Origin: an uncultured Prevotellaceae bacterium | GTDB lineage: Bacteria; Bacteroidota; Bacteroidia; Bacteroidales; Bacteroidaceae | Length of the DNA: 37,293 nt | Direction: 5' to 3' | NCBI GenBank assembly: GCA_937902455.1 | Contig: CALELI010000171.1 | Coordinates: forward strand, 1-37,293 | Shown here: one piece after another, positions 15,486 to 22,410 of the stretch | Numbering within the stretch: the first letter of the stretch is position 1 | Layout: each line of letters starts with the position of its first letter | Position numbers and translations under genes: made by a program | Notes under the pieces: model-generated | Told to the model about the DNA's origin: nothing | The model's database searches: none | What the model saw: the letters and a program-made list of their open reading frames with translations, nothing else

Positions 15486-15917
15486 ATGAAAGTTAAGATT
15501 ATAAACAAGTCGCACCACGCTCTGCCGGCATACGCTACGGCACTGTCGGCCGGCATGGACCTGAGAGCTAATCTGGATGAGGCCGTGACACTGAATCCGC
15601 TGGAGAGGAAGTTGATTCCTACAGGGCTGTTCCTCGGCCTGCCCGAAGGTTATGAGGCCCAAGTGCGTCCTCGCAGTGGTCTTGCACTGAAGAAGGGCGT
15701 GACGGTGCTGAATGCTCCGGGCACTATTGATGCTGACTATAGAGGCGAAGTGGGAGTGATTCTGGTGAATGTGTCCGACGAGCCGTTCGTGGTGAACGAT
15801 GGCGAGAGGATTGCCCAGATGGTGATTGCACGTCACGAGACAGTCGACTGGGATGAAGTGAAGTCACTCGACGAGACAGAGAGAGGAAGTGGCGGTTTCG
15901 GCCATACGGGAGTGTGA
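15486..15917 (+). CDS. dut: dUTP diphosphatase (trimeric dUTPase)
   Basis: Hydrolyses dUTP to dUMP and pyrophosphate, keeping uracil out of DNA and supplying dUMP for thymidylate synthesis. The 143-aa length is standard. All five trimeric dUTPase motifs are present in order: SAGMDLRA (22-29), PRSGLALK, NAPGTIDADYRGEV (with catalytic Asp and uracil-loop Tyr), GERIAQMVI and the C-terminal arm RGSGGFGHTG that closes over the nucleotide. It is the first gene of a plus-strand run leading to TPR, DUF4292 and EnvC-like proteins. Its stop codon is directly followed by a hairpin-heptamer repeat. Confidence 0.97.
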   Translation: MKVKIINKSHHALPAYATALSAGMDLRANLDEAVTLNPLERKLIPTGLFLGLPEGYEAQVRPRSGLALKKGVTVLNAPGTIDADYRGEVGVILVNVSDEPFVVNDGERIAQMVIARHETVDWDEVKSLDETERGSGGFGHTGV

Positions 15918-15968
15918 CGCGCAAGGCGCGAGTGAAAAGTGAAAAGTGGAAAGTGAATAGTGGAAAGG
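15918..15968 (+). repeat. Triloop hairpin plus AGTGAAA heptamers (copy 2)
   Basis: Hairpin CGCGC-AAG-GCGCG (15918-15930) begins at the base after the dut stop. It is followed by AGTGAAA-type heptamers that run up to, and supply GTG codons for, the start of the TPR gene. Confidence 0.85.
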
Positions 15969-17717
15969 GTGAAGAATAAGAAGTGGCTGGTGTGTTGGGC
16001 GTTCATGCTGTTCTTTGGCGTGGGTGCTTCGGCACAGGAAGTAAGGCAGGAGGTGAAGCAGGACTTGGTGGCTGACGATGCTGACGAGTTCTTCTTCGAA
16101 GCTCAGCGACAACAGTTGCTGGGACATAACGACGATGCCTTCGAACTGCTGACTCACAGCCTGGAACTGAATCCACAGTCACCGCCTACGCTGTACGAAC
16201 TCGCCATGTCGTATGTACGGCTCCGACAGGACTCTACGGCCATCAACATGATGAAGAAGGCAGTGGAGATGGCTCCTGACAACTACTGGTACAAGGACGC
16301 ACTGGTGAATCTCTATGCCTCGACAAACAAGATTGACGATGCCCTGAAGGTGCTGGAGAAGATGTCGGAGCAATATCCTCAGAAGACAGAGGTGCTGGCT
16401 ATGCTGGAGAGCCTTTACGGCAGCAAGCACGACTATGCCAACATGATAAAGACCCTCGACAAGATTGAACTGAAAGAGGGGAAGAGCGAACAGCTGAGCC
16501 TGGAGAAGTTCCGCACCTACATCCAGATGAAGGACGAGAAAAGTGCCTACAAGGAGATGCTGGCGCTCGCGGAGGAATATCCTAACGACCTGAGATACCG
16601 TGTCCTTATCGGTGACCTGCTGCTCGATGACGGCAAGAACGACGAGGCCCTGAAAGTCTACAGGGAGGTGGAGGCTCAGGACTCTACGAACATGAGCCTG
16701 ATGATGTCGATGGCTCAGTACTATTCAGTCACTAAACAGGATTCCCTCTATCAGCTGCAACTGGAAAAGCTCATCACCAATCCTAAGATGGAAAAGGAGA
16801 GAAGGCTGGCCGTGATGAACAGCATAGTCATCCCGAACATACAGCAGAACGGCGACACGACTAAGATAATGCAGTTGTTCCGGAAGGTACTCACCTATCC
16901 GCAGAGCGACAGCCAGATGGCAGAACTCTGTGTGAGATACATGATTACGAGAGACGCACCGTCGAAGAGTGTGAAACCAGTACTGGAACAGATGCTCGGC
17001 ATCGACCCCGAGAACGGCCTCGCAAGGAGCCAGCTGCTTCAGTATGCAGTGGAGGAGAACGACACAGACGGAATCGTGAGAGTCTGTCAGCCGGCAGTGG
17101 ATTATTCCATCGACGACCCCGTGTTCTACTATTACCTGGGAATTGCCTATTTCCAGAAAGACAGTACCACACAGGCCCTCGATGCGCTGAAGAAAGGCCT
17201 CACTCACGTGAAGGACAACAGCAACCTGCTGCTCCTCACCAACACCTACACACTCATAGGCGACCTCTACCATAAACTCGGAAACGACAAACTGGCATTC
17301 GAAGCCTACGACACATGTCTGATCTACCGTCCGGAAGACCCTATGGTGCTGAACAACTATGCCTACTACCTGTCGCTGCTGAAAAGAGACCTCAGCAAGG
17401 CCGAGAAGATGAGCGCACTGTCGCTGAGCAAGGATAGCACTAACTATACCTTCATCGACACATACGCCTGGATTCTCTTCCAGCAGAAGAAATACATGGA
17501 GGCAAAGATATATATCGACAATGCCATGACCATAATGCTTCAGGACAGCCTTGAGGCAGATGACTCGAACATATTCGAGCACGCAGGCGACATCTACAGC
17601 AAATGTGGACTTACGGACAAGGCAGTGGAATACTGGAAGAAAGCCATCGAACTGGGTTCCGACCAGAAGGCCATCATAGACAGAAAGATAAAGAAAAAGA
17701 AATACATTGAGGAATAA
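15969..17717 (+). CDS. Exported tetratricopeptide-repeat protein
   Basis: About 582 aa. A signal peptide (KNKKWLVCWAFMLFFGVGASAQ) is followed by TPR-type helix pairs through most of the length, for example DAFELLTHSLELNPQSPPTLYELAMSY (in two halves), DALKVLEKMSEQYPQ, ALDALKKGL and KAVEYWKKAIELG. Likely a periplasmic protein-protein scaffold; no catalytic domain is seen. No ATG is available before the signal peptide: GTG 15969 (VKNKKW) or GTG 15960 is the start, and both lie inside the heptamer repeat. The next gene starts 2 bp after the stop. The order dut, TPR, DUF4292, EnvC-like is, from memory, common in Bacteroidota and suggests a joint envelope role. Confidence 0.88.
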   Translation: MKNKKWLVCWAFMLFFGVGASAQEVRQEVKQDLVADDADEFFFEAQRQQLLGHNDDAFELLTHSLELNPQSPPTLYELAMSYVRLRQDSTAINMMKKAVEMAPDNYWYKDALVNLYASTNKIDDALKVLEKMSEQYPQKTEVLAMLESLYGSKHDYANMIKTLDKIELKEGKSEQLSLEKFRTYIQMKDEKSAYKEMLALAEEYPNDLRYRVLIGDLLLDDGKNDEALKVYREVEAQDSTNMSLMMSMAQYYSVTKQDSLYQLQLEKLITNPKMEKERRLAVMNSIVIPNIQQNGDTTKIMQLFRKVLTYPQSDSQMAELCVRYMITRDAPSKSVKPVLEQMLGIDPENGLARSQLLQYAVEENDTDGIVRVCQPAVDYSIDDPVFYYYLGIAYFQKDSTTQALDALKKGLTHVKDNSNLLLLTNTYTLIGDLYHKLGNDKLAFEAYDTCLIYRPEDPMVLNNYAYYLSLLKRDLSKAEKMSALSLSKDSTNYTFIDTYAWILFQQKKYMEAKIYIDNAMTIMLQDSLEADDSNIFEHAGDIYSKCGLTDKAVEYWKKAIELGSDQKAIIDRKIKKKKYIEE

Positions 17718-17719
17718 AT

Positions 17720-18574
17720 ATGAATAAGTATCTGAATATAGGACTCATAGTACTGGCAACATTACTGCTGGCAGGATGTGGTTCGAAAAAGAAGAACAAG
17801 GACAGTGAGGCAGTATCAGAAGTGGCAGCAGACCCTAATGCACTGACAAGCAGTGCTGCCGAAGCACACTTTGCCAAGGTGACTGGCAACAACACCACAG
17901 CACAGAACCTCGTGGCAAAAGTGCATGTCACCATTAACTTCAACGATAAGGAATTGTCGACCAACGGAACACTGAGAATGAAGAAGGATGATGTAATCCA
18001 GCTCTCACTCGTCGACCCCGTACTGGGAATCATGGAACTGGGAAAGATGGAATTTACCGAAAGCAAGGTGCTCGTGGTCGTGAGGATAAAGAAGATGTAC
18101 GTGGAAGTGCCATACGCAAAGGTAGGATTCCTCAAGCAGGCAAACGTAGACTTCAATTCCCTGCAGTCACTCTTCTGGAACGAGATATTCGAACCAGGAT
18201 TCTATAAGCCAGAAGCCAAGTCGTATGCCTTCATCAAGGACGCAGGAAACATCAACATGGGACTTAACGGCGACATACTGGCCTACAAGTTCGTGACTGG
18301 CGAGAAGAACGGCCTGCTCTCCAAGACTGAAATCACGGGAAGCAAGGACACGACATACAAACTGTGGTTTGACTACAACAACTTCACTCAGTTTGAGAAG
18401 AAACCGTTCCCTCAGAACATAACCCTGTCGTTCACAGACGGAAAGAAGAAGACCTCACTCCAGATGGAACTCAGCAACATAAAGAACACCTCTGGATGGG
18501 AAACCCGCACATCGGTGCCTAACGGATATGAGAAGGCCGACTTCGACAATATCTTCAAGATGCTGATGCAATAA
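17720..18574 (+). CDS. DUF4292 family lipoprotein
   Basis: A 284-aa lipoprotein: signal peptide with lipobox LLAGC (Cys at about residue 20), then a charged linker GSKKKNKDSE. The body alternates beta strands in the manner of LolA/LolB-like half-barrels (VHVTINFNDKELSTNGTLRM, DDVIQLSLVDPVLGIMELGK, KVLVVVRIKKMYVEVPY). DUF4292 has no proved activity; the fold suggests binding of a lipid or lipoprotein at the outer membrane, which is inference. It is tightly linked to the TPR gene (2 bp) and followed, right at the stop codon, by a hairpin-heptamer repeat. Confidence 0.87.
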   Translation: MNKYLNIGLIVLATLLLAGCGSKKKNKDSEAVSEVAADPNALTSSAAEAHFAKVTGNNTTAQNLVAKVHVTINFNDKELSTNGTLRMKKDDVIQLSLVDPVLGIMELGKMEFTESKVLVVVRIKKMYVEVPYAKVGFLKQANVDFNSLQSLFWNEIFEPGFYKPEAKSYAFIKDAGNINMGLNGDILAYKFVTGEKNGLLSKTEITGSKDTTYKLWFDYNNFTQFEKKPFPQNITLSFTDGKKKTSLQMELSNIKNTSGWETRTSVPNGYEKADFDNIFKMLMQ

Positions 18575-18618
18575 CTGGCTTCGCCAGAGTGAAAAGTGAA
18601 TAGTGAAGAGTGAATAGT
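18575..18618 (+). repeat. Triloop hairpin plus AGTGAAA heptamers (copy 3)
   Basis: CTGGC-TTC-GCCAG (18575-18587) starts at the first base after the DUF4292 stop, followed by AGTGAAA/AGTGAAT/AGTGAAG units. Confidence 0.87.
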
Positions 18619-18637
18619 TCACATGGCTCGAAGTCTT

Positions 18638-18658
18638 AATTATGAATTATGAATTATA
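18638..18658 (+). repeat. AATTATG heptamer repeat carrying the EnvC-like start codon
   Basis: Three heptamers AATTATG, AATTATG, AATTATA. The second unit provides ATG 18649, the start of the EnvC-like gene, and the following unit encodes residues after Met. Confidence 0.75.
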
Positions 18659-20304
18659 AATTAAATAAATGGCTTATAGTGGTGATGGCTGTCGTACAGC
18701 TGTCGTTCTTCTGTGCCATCAGCGCAGATGCCCAGACAAGAAAGACAACTACCACAAAGACTACAAAGAAGGCCACAACTCCTGCAAAGACAACTACCAA
18801 AAAGTCTACCACCACAAAGAAGACTACTGCGAAGAAGCCTGTTGTGCTGAGCGAAAGCAAGAAGTTGCAGAACGAACAGGCCAATACAAAACGTCTCCGT
18901 GCACAGTCACAGCAACAGGAAAGGAACATCAACAGGTCTATAAAGAGCAATCTGGACAGTGTGATGCTCCTCAGCAATGAGATTATCACTCAGCAGGAAT
19001 TCGTTGACTCCCTCAACCGTTCTATAAAGAATGTGACTGGAAGAATTGACATCCTGAACAAGGAAGTCAGCAAACTTAAGAAAGACTTGCAGGACAAGAA
19101 AGACAAGTTCGCCAAGTCAATGCGATACCAGCAGAAGAACCGCAATGCCCAGGACGAACTGATGTTCATATTCTCGGCAGAACATTTCTCACAGATGATA
19201 CGCCGGTTCCGATATGCAAGGGAATACTCGTCCTACCAGGTCGTTCAGGGTAAGCTCATCCGCAACCAGCAAAGGAAGATGCAAGTAAAGCAGAACGACT
19301 TGCTGAACATGAAGACGCAGCTGTTCCTCGACAAGATTAAGGTAAAGGAAAGGCAGGAGAAACTCGCCGAGATGAAGGCGAGATGCCAGGAGAAGGTGGA
19401 ATATCTCAACAAGAACCTCGCCCGTGTGCAGAAACAGATTCAGGCCTATAAGGACAAGGAAGCCGAACTCGACAAGCAGATAGAGGAAGCTATCCAGAAG
19501 GAGATAGAAGCGGCACGTAAGGCCGAGGCAGAGAGGAAGGCACGTGAGGAGGCTGCCCGCAAGGCTGCCGAGGCAGAGAGACGGGAGAAGGAACGCCAGC
19601 TTGCCGAAGCCAAGGCTGCAAAGGCACGGGCAGAAGCAGCAAAGAAAGCCGCAGCAGAAAAGATTGCAGCCGCCCAGAAGGCAAAGGAAGAAGCTACGAA
19701 CAAAGACGAGAAGAAAGATGCCAAGAAGGAAATATCTACCCTGAAATCTGAGATAAAGGCAGCAGAGAAGGAGATGAAGAAGGCAGATGAGGACATCAGG
19801 AAGGCAGACGATGCCGTAAGGATTGCTACTCAGACGGAGAACATCAAGAAGGCAGAAATCGACAAATGGGTTTCAAACGACTCAAGCACCAAGCTGTCAT
19901 CCAGTTTCACTGCCAACAAGGGAAGACTGCCAATGCCTATCACTGGCAGCTATGTCATAGCACGACACTACGGAACATATAGCGTGCAGGGACTGAAAGC
20001 CGTAACTCTTGACAACAAGGGTATCGACATCAAGGGACAGGAAGGTGCTATGGCACGCGCAGTATTCGACGGTGAAGTGTCGAATGTGTTCCAGTATGGT
20101 TCAAGCTACATCATCATGTTACGTCACGGCAGCTACATATCCGTATATAGTGGATTGTCATCAGTAGCAGTGAGCAAGGGCCAGAAAGTCACGACACGCC
20201 AGAGTCTCGGAAAGGTTGGAAGAAATAGTGACGGACAGATTATCCTCCATTTCCAGCTGAGAAAGGAAAGCGCACGACTCAACCCGGAACAATGGGTGAG
20301 GTGA
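18649..20304 (+). CDS. EnvC-like murein hydrolase activator (degenerate LytM/M23 domain)
   Basis: A 551-aa exported protein: signal peptide to about residue 29 (ISADAQ), a Thr/Lys-rich low-complexity stretch (30-65), a long coiled coil (about 70-270), an Ala/Glu/Lys-rich helix (280-350), more coiled coil, and a C-terminal M23/LytM domain (about 425-551). The zinc site is incomplete: HxxxD is replaced by NKGID, the HL of the HxH region by SGL, and HLHFE by ILHFQ (one His left). This is the state of EnvC/NlpD, which activate amidases rather than cut peptidoglycan. It probably controls septal murein splitting in the periplasm. ATG 18649 is needed for the basic n-region and lies in a heptamer repeat. 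Confidence 0.88.
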   Translation: MNYKLNKWLIVVMAVVQLSFFCAISADAQTRKTTTTKTTKKATTPAKTTTKKSTTTKKTTAKKPVVLSESKKLQNEQANTKRLRAQSQQQERNINRSIKSNLDSVMLLSNEIITQQEFVDSLNRSIKNVTGRIDILNKEVSKLKKDLQDKKDKFAKSMRYQQKNRNAQDELMFIFSAEHFSQMIRRFRYAREYSSYQVVQGKLIRNQQRKMQVKQNDLLNMKTQLFLDKIKVKERQEKLAEMKARCQEKVEYLNKNLARVQKQIQAYKDKEAELDKQIEEAIQKEIEAARKAEAERKAREEAARKAAEAERREKERQLAEAKAAKARAEAAKKAAAEKIAAAQKAKEEATNKDEKKDAKKEISTLKSEIKAAEKEMKKADEDIRKADDAVRIATQTENIKKAEIDKWVSNDSSTKLSSSFTANKGRLPMPITGSYVIARHYGTYSVQGLKAVTLDNKGIDIKGQEGAMARAVFDGEVSNVFQYGSSYIIMLRHGSYISVYSGLSSVAVSKGQKVTTRQSLGKVGRNSDGQIILHFQLRKESARLNPEQWVR

Positions 20305-20385
20305 CTGGCTTCGCCAGAGTGAAGAGTGAAGAGTGAAAAGTGAATAGAGAATAGTGAATAGTGAAGAATAGCCAAATGGCTAAAT
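20305..20385 (+). repeat. Triloop hairpin plus heptamers (copy 4) and AGCCA hairpin
   Basis: CTGGC-TTC-GCCAG (20305-20317) begins at the base after the EnvC-like stop, followed by a long run of AGTGAAG/AGTGAAA/AGTGAAT units and then an AGCCA-AA-TGGCT hairpin near 20369. Copies 3 and 4 have the same stem. Confidence 0.87.
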
Positions 20386-20416
20386 AAATTGTAAGTTGTA
20401 AATAGTAAATAACTCG

Positions 20417-21526
20417 ATGATTACATCCGATCAACTGAAAGATATCAGAGAACGCGTAGAGGCACTGAACCGTTATCTCAACATTGACGCAAAGGTGGTG
20501 GAACTTGAGGAAGAACAGCTCAGGACTCAGGCTCCAGGATTCTGGGACGACCCCAAGACGGCAGAAGTACAGATGAAGAAAGTGAAGGACCTTCAGAAAT
20601 GGATTGAAGGTTACAAGCAGGCAAAGGCCGCAGCAGACGAACTGGAACTGGCATTTGACTTCTTCAAGGACGAACTGGTAACGGAGAAAGAAGTAGATGA
20701 TGACTATTCTTCCGCACTACAGGTGGTAGAAGACCTTGAACTGAAGAACATGCTTCGCGAGGAGGCTGACGGAATGTCGTGTGTGCTGAAGATTAATTCC
20801 GGTGCAGGAGGAACAGAAAGCCAGGACTGGGCACAGATGCTCATGCGAATGTATCAGCGCTGGGCCGAGGCTCATAAATATAAGGTACGTATCAGTAACT
20901 TCCAGGACGGTGACGAAGCAGGAATAAAGACCGTCACTATGGAGTTCGAAGGCGATTCAGCATACGGATACCTCAAGGGCGAGAACGGTGTTCACCGACT
21001 TGTGAGAGTGTCGCCTTACAATGCCCAGGGCAAGCGAATGACATCCTTTGCCAGTGTGTTCGTATCTCCACTCGTGGATGATTCCATAGAAGTAGTTATC
21101 GACAAGAGCAAGATGTCGTGGGACCTCTTCCGTTCAGGCGGTGCAGGAGGACAGAATGTCAACAAGGTGGAGACTGGTGTACGTCTGCGCTATCAGTATG
21201 TCGACCCAGACACTGGCGAGGAAGAGGAAATCCTCATTGAGAATACTGAATCAAGAAAACAGCTTGAGAACCGTGAGAATGCACTCAGGCTCCTCCGCTC
21301 ACAGCTCTATGACCGTGCCCTCCAGAAGAAGATGGCCGAACAGCAGAAGATTGAGGCTGGAAAGAAGAAGATTGAATGGGGTTCACAGATTCGCAGCTAT
21401 GTGTTTGATGACCGAAGAGTGAAAGACCACAGAACCAACTATCAGACTTCTGATGTGGGAGGAGTGATGGATGGTGACCTCGATGGATTCATCAAGGCTT
21501 ACCTCATGGAATTCCATACAAGCTGA
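20417..21526 (+). CDS. prfB: Peptide chain release factor 2
   Basis: Recognises UGA and UAA stop codons and triggers peptide release on the ribosome. 369 aa, normal length. GGAGGQNVNK carries the GGQ that enters the peptidyl-transferase centre. The codon-recognition segment reads VRVSPYNAQGKRMTSF, i.e. SPY where E. coli RF2 has SPF. The frame is continuous through the region near codon 25 where many bacteria need a +1 shift at an in-frame UGA, so that autoregulation is absent. ATG 20417 follows an AT-rich repeat tract. Confidence 0.96.
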   Translation: MITSDQLKDIRERVEALNRYLNIDAKVVELEEEQLRTQAPGFWDDPKTAEVQMKKVKDLQKWIEGYKQAKAAADELELAFDFFKDELVTEKEVDDDYSSALQVVEDLELKNMLREEADGMSCVLKINSGAGGTESQDWAQMLMRMYQRWAEAHKYKVRISNFQDGDEAGIKTVTMEFEGDSAYGYLKGENGVHRLVRVSPYNAQGKRMTSFASVFVSPLVDDSIEVVIDKSKMSWDLFRSGGAGGQNVNKVETGVRLRYQYVDPDTGEEEEILIENTESRKQLENRENALRLLRSQLYDRALQKKMAEQQKIEAGKKKIEWGSQIRSYVFDDRRVKDHRTNYQTSDVGGVMDGDLDGFIKAYLMEFHTS

Positions 21527-21534
21527 TAACGATA

Positions 21535-21588
21535 AGGTTAAAGGTTATGGGTTAAAGGTTATAGCACGCTTCGCTGTAGGTTAAAGGA
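21535..21588 (+). repeat. GGTTAAA heptamer repeat with AGCACGCT core (copy 1)
   Basis: GGTTAAA/GGTTAT units on both sides of ATAGCACGCTTCGCTGTAGG. The same arrangement (GGTTATAGCACGCT, then AGGTTAAAGG) occurs at 31017-31066, where it is coding. Confidence 0.75.
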
Positions 21589-21596
21589 TTTAGAGT

Positions 21597-22091
21597 ATGG
21601 AAAAACGTCTGGTGGAAATAGAACGTAAGTTCCTTGTCGTCGGAGAATTCAAGGACAAGGCCTATGCCTGTTCGCATATCGAACAAGGCTATATCTCAAG
21701 TGGCAACGGACGTACTGTTCGTGTGAGAATCCGCGATGACAAGGGATTCCTCACCATTAAAGGCCCGTCTGACGAAGCCGGGCTGGCAAGGTTTGAATGG
21801 GAAAAGGAAATCCCTGTCGACGAGGCAAGACAACTGATGAATATCTGTATGCCTGGAAGAATCATCAAGGACCGCTATCTTGTACACAACGGCAAGCACA
21901 CCATCGAAGTCGATGAGTTCTTCGGGGAGAATCAGGGATTGGTTATGGCGGAAATTGAACTTGAAGGCGAAGACGAAGAATACCTACGGCCAGACTTCCT
22001 CGGCAAGGAGGTCACAGGTGACCGTAAATACTACAACTCGCACCTCATGCGTGCACCTTACACACTCTGGCCACAATTAGGCCTGCAATAG
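21597..22091 (+). CDS. CYTH domain (triphosphate tunnel metalloenzyme) protein
   Basis: A 164-aa cytosolic protein with the CYTH signature EIERKF (residues 7-12). Alternating charged strands complete the tunnel: GRTVRVRIRDDKGFLTIKGP (34-53), RFEWEKEIP, RIIKDRYLV, HTIEVDEF and MAEIELEGEDEE. Bacterial single-domain members usually hydrolyse inorganic triphosphate or organic triphosphates with a divalent metal; some are adenylate cyclases. Inorganic triphosphatase is the more likely choice and would fit the VTC polymerase nearby, but no direct link is shown. The last 47 bases overlap the converging VanZ-like gene. Confidence 0.9.
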   Translation: MEKRLVEIERKFLVVGEFKDKAYACSHIEQGYISSGNGRTVRVRIRDDKGFLTIKGPSDEAGLARFEWEKEIPVDEARQLMNICMPGRIIKDRYLVHNGKHTIEVDEFFGENQGLVMAEIELEGEDEEYLRPDFLGKEVTGDRKYYNSHLMRAPYTLWPQLGLQ

Positions 22092-22407
22092 TTCCAAGCA
22101 GGGCTCCAACGGAATCGGCAATGAAATCGAGAAGTTCGCAGCTTCTGTGAACAAACGGCTGAACTACTTCAAGAATGCCACCCAACATAGCCGGCAAGGC
22201 AATTGTGAGGAAGACGAAGAACCACAAGTTCCTCGTCTTTTTCATTCCGTCAACCCACATGGCAAAAGCCAATGCACCATACATCACAAGGTGAGTCCAC
22301 TTGTCTACGAACGGCACATCCTCCAGTGGCTTGACCTCAGGAATAGGAATTAGCGACAGAATAACTATCGCTAATCCCACTATCAATGAATATTTATACT
22401 TCGTCAT
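22045..22407 (-). CDS. VanZ-like small membrane protein
   Basis: A 120-aa protein with four hydrophobic segments (about 7-22, 40-52, 63-80, 95-113) and VanZ-like features: PFVDKWTHLVMYGALAFAMW (with conserved DK...H) and ILEVVQPFVHRSCELLDFIADSVGALLG, where E...Q and D...N/G residues of the family sit. VanZ proteins give low-level teicoplanin resistance in enterococci, but most chromosomal homologues have no known role. It begins 3 bp after the M60 peptidase stop on the same strand, so it is probably translated from the same message. Confidence 0.87.
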   Translation of the reverse strand: MTKYKYSLIVGLAIVILSLIPIPEVKPLEDVPFVDKWTHLVMYGALAFAMWVDGMKKTRNLWFFVFLTIALPAMLGGILEVVQPFVHRSCELLDFIADSVGALLGTIAGLIVARVCKVHA

Positions 22408-22410
22408 TCC

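Noticed and set aside
22045..22407. Glycopeptide resistance gene cluster (VanZ)
   Set aside because: A single VanZ-like gene without vanA/H/X/R/S homologues, in a Gram-negative context, does not indicate resistance.
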